Shown: piece after piece, positions 62,359-64,000 of the stretch
Position numbering within the stretch: the stretch's first letter is position 1
Layout: each line of letters begins with the position of its first letter
NCBI GenBank assembly: GCA_963818775.1
Contig: CAWFUF010000017.1
Location: 1-64,000 of the forward strand
DNA length: 64,000 nt
Origin: JAMXLO01 sp963818775
Lineage (GTDB): Bacteria; Pseudomonadota; Alphaproteobacteria; Acetobacterales; Acetobacteraceae
Reading direction: 5' to 3'
Position numbers and translations under genes: made by a program
The notes under the pieces: generated by a model
Seen by the model: the letters and a program-made list of their open reading frames with translations, nothing else
Told to the model about the DNA's origin: nothing
The model's database searches: none

Positions 62359-63309
62359 TCAGGCGGCCTTCGCGCGCTTCGGCCAGCGGGCCGCCACCAT
62401 TGGCAGCACCTGCTCGATCAGTCGTCGCGTCTGATCGAGCATGCCCTCGTCGCCTCGCGCCGCCGGCCGCAGAATGAACTTCGACGCCCCCGCCTCGACG
62501 TACTCGGCAATCCGCGCCACCATCATACCCGCATCTCCGATCGCAAAGTGCCGTTCCGGATCGCGTCCAGTGCGCTTGCGATACGCCTCCATAACCTGCG
62601 CCACCCCCGGATCATCCACTCGCCCGAAGTGATACGCGAATGCCGCGCCGTAGTGATCCTCGTCTATACTGCGCCCACTCTCCACCAGCGCCGCCTTGAT
62701 CTCCGCGATCACGCGCCCGACATCAGCCGGCGTCTCCGCTCCCGCCTGCCAGCCGGTGCCGTACCGCGCCGTCCGCCGCACCGCCGCGGCTGACGAACCG
62801 CCAATCCATATCGGCAGATCCGGCTGCACCGGCTTGGGCGAAATCGACGCGCCAGTCAGATGATTGTGCCGCCCCTCGAAATCGACGCTGTCCTCGGACC
62901 ACAGCCGATGAATGATCTCCAACGCCTCATCAGTCTTGCGGCCACGCGTTGCGGTGTCGATGTGCAGCGTGGTCCACTCTGGCCCCTGCGGACTGCCGAT
63001 GCCGAAGCCAGGCAGCAGCCGCCCCTGCGACAGCACGTCGATCGTCGCACACTGCTTGGCCAGCAGCACCGGATCGCGCAACGCCAACGACACCACGTTG
63101 ACGCCGAACTTGATCCGCCGCGTGCGCCCCGCAATCGCCGCAAGCGCCGTCATGCATTCCAGAATCGGCTGGCGGCTGACGATGCGATCGGTCTGCCAGA
63201 TTGAATCGATGCCACCCGCTTCGCAGAGATCGACCCAGCGCCAGAACCCGTCGGTAGTGGTGAACGGAAACTCCATCAGCCCAACGCCGACGGCGATGTT
63301 GCGTGCCAC
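62359..63309 (-). CDS. LLM-class (luciferase-like) flavin/F420-dependent oxidoreductase
   Basis: 316 residues from GTG 63309 with AGGAGA 6 bases upstream. The TIM-barrel luciferase-like pattern: GVGLMEFPF, AGGIDSIWQTDRI, RIKFGVNVVSLALRDPVLLAKQCATIDVLSQGRLLPGFGIGSPQGPE and IWIGGSSAAAVRRTARYGTGW. It probably uses FMNH2 or F420 on an unknown substrate. Thirteen bases upstream on the same strand lies the sirtuin gene, so the two may be one transcript. Confidence 0.9.
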   Translation of the reverse strand: MARNIAVGVGLMEFPFTTTDGFWRWVDLCEAGGIDSIWQTDRIVSRQPILECMTALAAIAGRTRRIKFGVNVVSLALRDPVLLAKQCATIDVLSQGRLLPGFGIGSPQGPEWTTLHIDTATRGRKTDEALEIIHRLWSEDSVDFEGRHNHLTGASISPKPVQPDLPIWIGGSSAAAVRRTARYGTGWQAGAETPADVGRVIAEIKAALVESGRSIDEDHYGAAFAYHFGRVDDPGVAQVMEAYRKRTGRDPERHFAIGDAGMMVARIAEYVEAGASKFILRPAARGDEGMLDQTRRLIEQVLPMVAARWPKRAKAA

Positions 63310-63321
63310 TGTCGTCTCCTA

Positions 63322-64000
63322 TCAGTTGTTGCCCACCGCCTCGCCCAGCGTCGCGCCGATCTCTCGGTGCAGCACCAGATCGGCGTAGGGATCGAGCCCC
63401 GTTGGCTCGCGGTTCAGGATCACCAGCCGTCCTCCATTGCGTGCCGCAAGTTCCGGAAAGCCTGCCGCCGGATACACCACCAACGACGAACCGATCGCGA
63501 TGAACAAATCCGACGCCAGCGTCTCCTCCTCGGCACGGATCATCGCCGCAGCCGGCATCGACTGGCCGAACGAAATCGTCGCCGTCTTGACGTAGCCGCC
63601 GCACGACACGCAGTTCGGCGCCTCGCCGGTGCGTTCGAACTCCACCCTGATATGTTCGATCTCGTAGCGCTGCGCACAATCGAGGCAATGGGCGTAGGTG
63701 GTATTCCCGTGCAGCTCGATCACCCGATTGGCCGGCACGCCCGAAGCCTGGTGCAGACCATCGATGTTCTGCGTGATCACTGCGGATGCCTTGCCGCGGT
63801 TCACCAACGACGCCACCGCGCGATGTCCACGGTTGGGTTCCGCCTTGCGCATCGTCGCATCGGTTGCAAACCGCCGCCGCCACGTCTCGCGCCGCGCATC
63901 GTCTGACGCGAGGAAGTCGGAAAAATCGATCGGCCGCATCTTCGTCCAGATGCCGCCGGGGCTGCGAAAATCGGGAATACCCGACTCCGTGCTGATCCCC
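63322..64000 (-). CDS. NAD-dependent protein deacetylase (sirtuin), N-terminus outside the window
   Basis: 226 codons remain. The family start GISTESGIPDFR is at the window edge, so only about 20-30 N-terminal residues are missing. TQNIDGLHQASG and IELHGN contain the catalytic His region, and the zinc ligands are two C-x2-C pairs (CLDC and CVSC). IGSSLVVYPAAGFPELA is the NAD-binding segment. It removes acyl groups from lysines using NAD+. Continues past position 64000. Confidence 0.93.
   Translation of the reverse strand, partial: GISTESGIPDFRSPGGIWTKMRPIDFSDFLASDDARRETWRRRFATDATMRKAEPNRGHRAVASLVNRGKASAVITQNIDGLHQASGVPANRVIELHGNTTYAHCLDCAQRYEIEHIRVEFERTGEAPNCVSCGGYVKTATISFGQSMPAAAMIRAEEETLASDLFIAIGSSLVVYPAAGFPELAARNGGRLVILNREPTGLDPYADLVLHREIGATLGEAVGNN

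Noticed and set aside
1..64000. tRNA, rRNA or riboswitch genes
   Set aside because: I looked through the intergenic gaps by eye and saw no cloverleaf, rRNA or known riboswitch core; a covariance-model scan would be needed to be certain.

Overview
This is a 64-kb, high-GC, gene-dense chromosomal window. Several protein types suggest an alphaproteobacterium, probably Rhodospirillales/Acetobacteraceae: a Hint-domain adhesin-like giant, a secreted YGPYGG-repeat protein, dispersed palindromes whose spurious ORFs read 'GGLVPTIHVF', and many lone solute-binding proteins with short catabolic operons. That placement is inference. I see no rRNA, tRNA, integrase, transposase or CRISPR array.

Layout. 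1-5620 (+): the tail of a [2Fe-2S] subunit, a Tat-type molybdopterin hydroxylase large subunit, a single-helix protein, subunits II and I of a small haem-copper oxidase, and a diheme cytochrome c, all abutting or overlapping. 5860-9530 (+): a formylglycine-generating enzyme, a broken membrane gene, a DUF202 protein and a cytoplasmic Cys-type sulfatase. 9.7-12.8 kb: a methyltransferase with a hairpin-bearing leader and two unknown proteins. 13.0-16.0 kb (-): a tartrate/D-malate dehydrogenase operon with rhodanese, a leaderless solute-binding protein and a lone gluconolactonase-type accessory domain. 16.0-24.3 kb (+): a PyrE homologue, a secreted repeat protein and a 1722-residue beta-repeat/Hint protein. 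24.3-36.0 kb: HAD phosphatase, a nuclease/phosphatase remnant, an MBL hydrolase, a split TPP-dependent decarboxylase pair, a peptide-type solute-binding protein, and a long minus-strand run (SDR, cupredoxin, PanE-like reductase, aldo/keto reductase, DppBCDF transporter). 36.1-42 kb: small proteins, an ArsR-type regulator, a frameshifted FAD monooxygenase, PPOX, an SDR lacking its catalytic Tyr/Lys and an MmgE/PrpD protein. 42.1-49.8 kb: an M28-like protein with an altered metal site, then an aerobic benzoyl-CoA (box) cluster: benzoate-CoA ligase, hydrolase (frameshifted), BoxC, BoxB and a MaoC protein, with no BoxA. 49.9-64 kb: a GT-C-like membrane protein, amidase, NTF2-like protein with an overlapping solute-binding protein, an unknown 533-residue protein, an NHL propeller, an iron-type ABC transporter, a luciferase-like oxidoreductase and a truncated sirtuin.

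How it works together. The clearest functional units are the Mo-hydroxylase plus terminal oxidase (a possible self-contained periplasmic oxidation chain), the sulfatase with its own Cys-to-formylglycine maturase, and the box benzoate pathway. Intergenic gaps hold several inverted-repeat elements, including two 88-nt copies of one composite palindrome. At least four genes carry small frame changes, several in homopolymer runs. They could be sequencing/assembly indels or real decay, and the sequence alone does not decide. All assignments are from reading the translated sequence; no database search was run.
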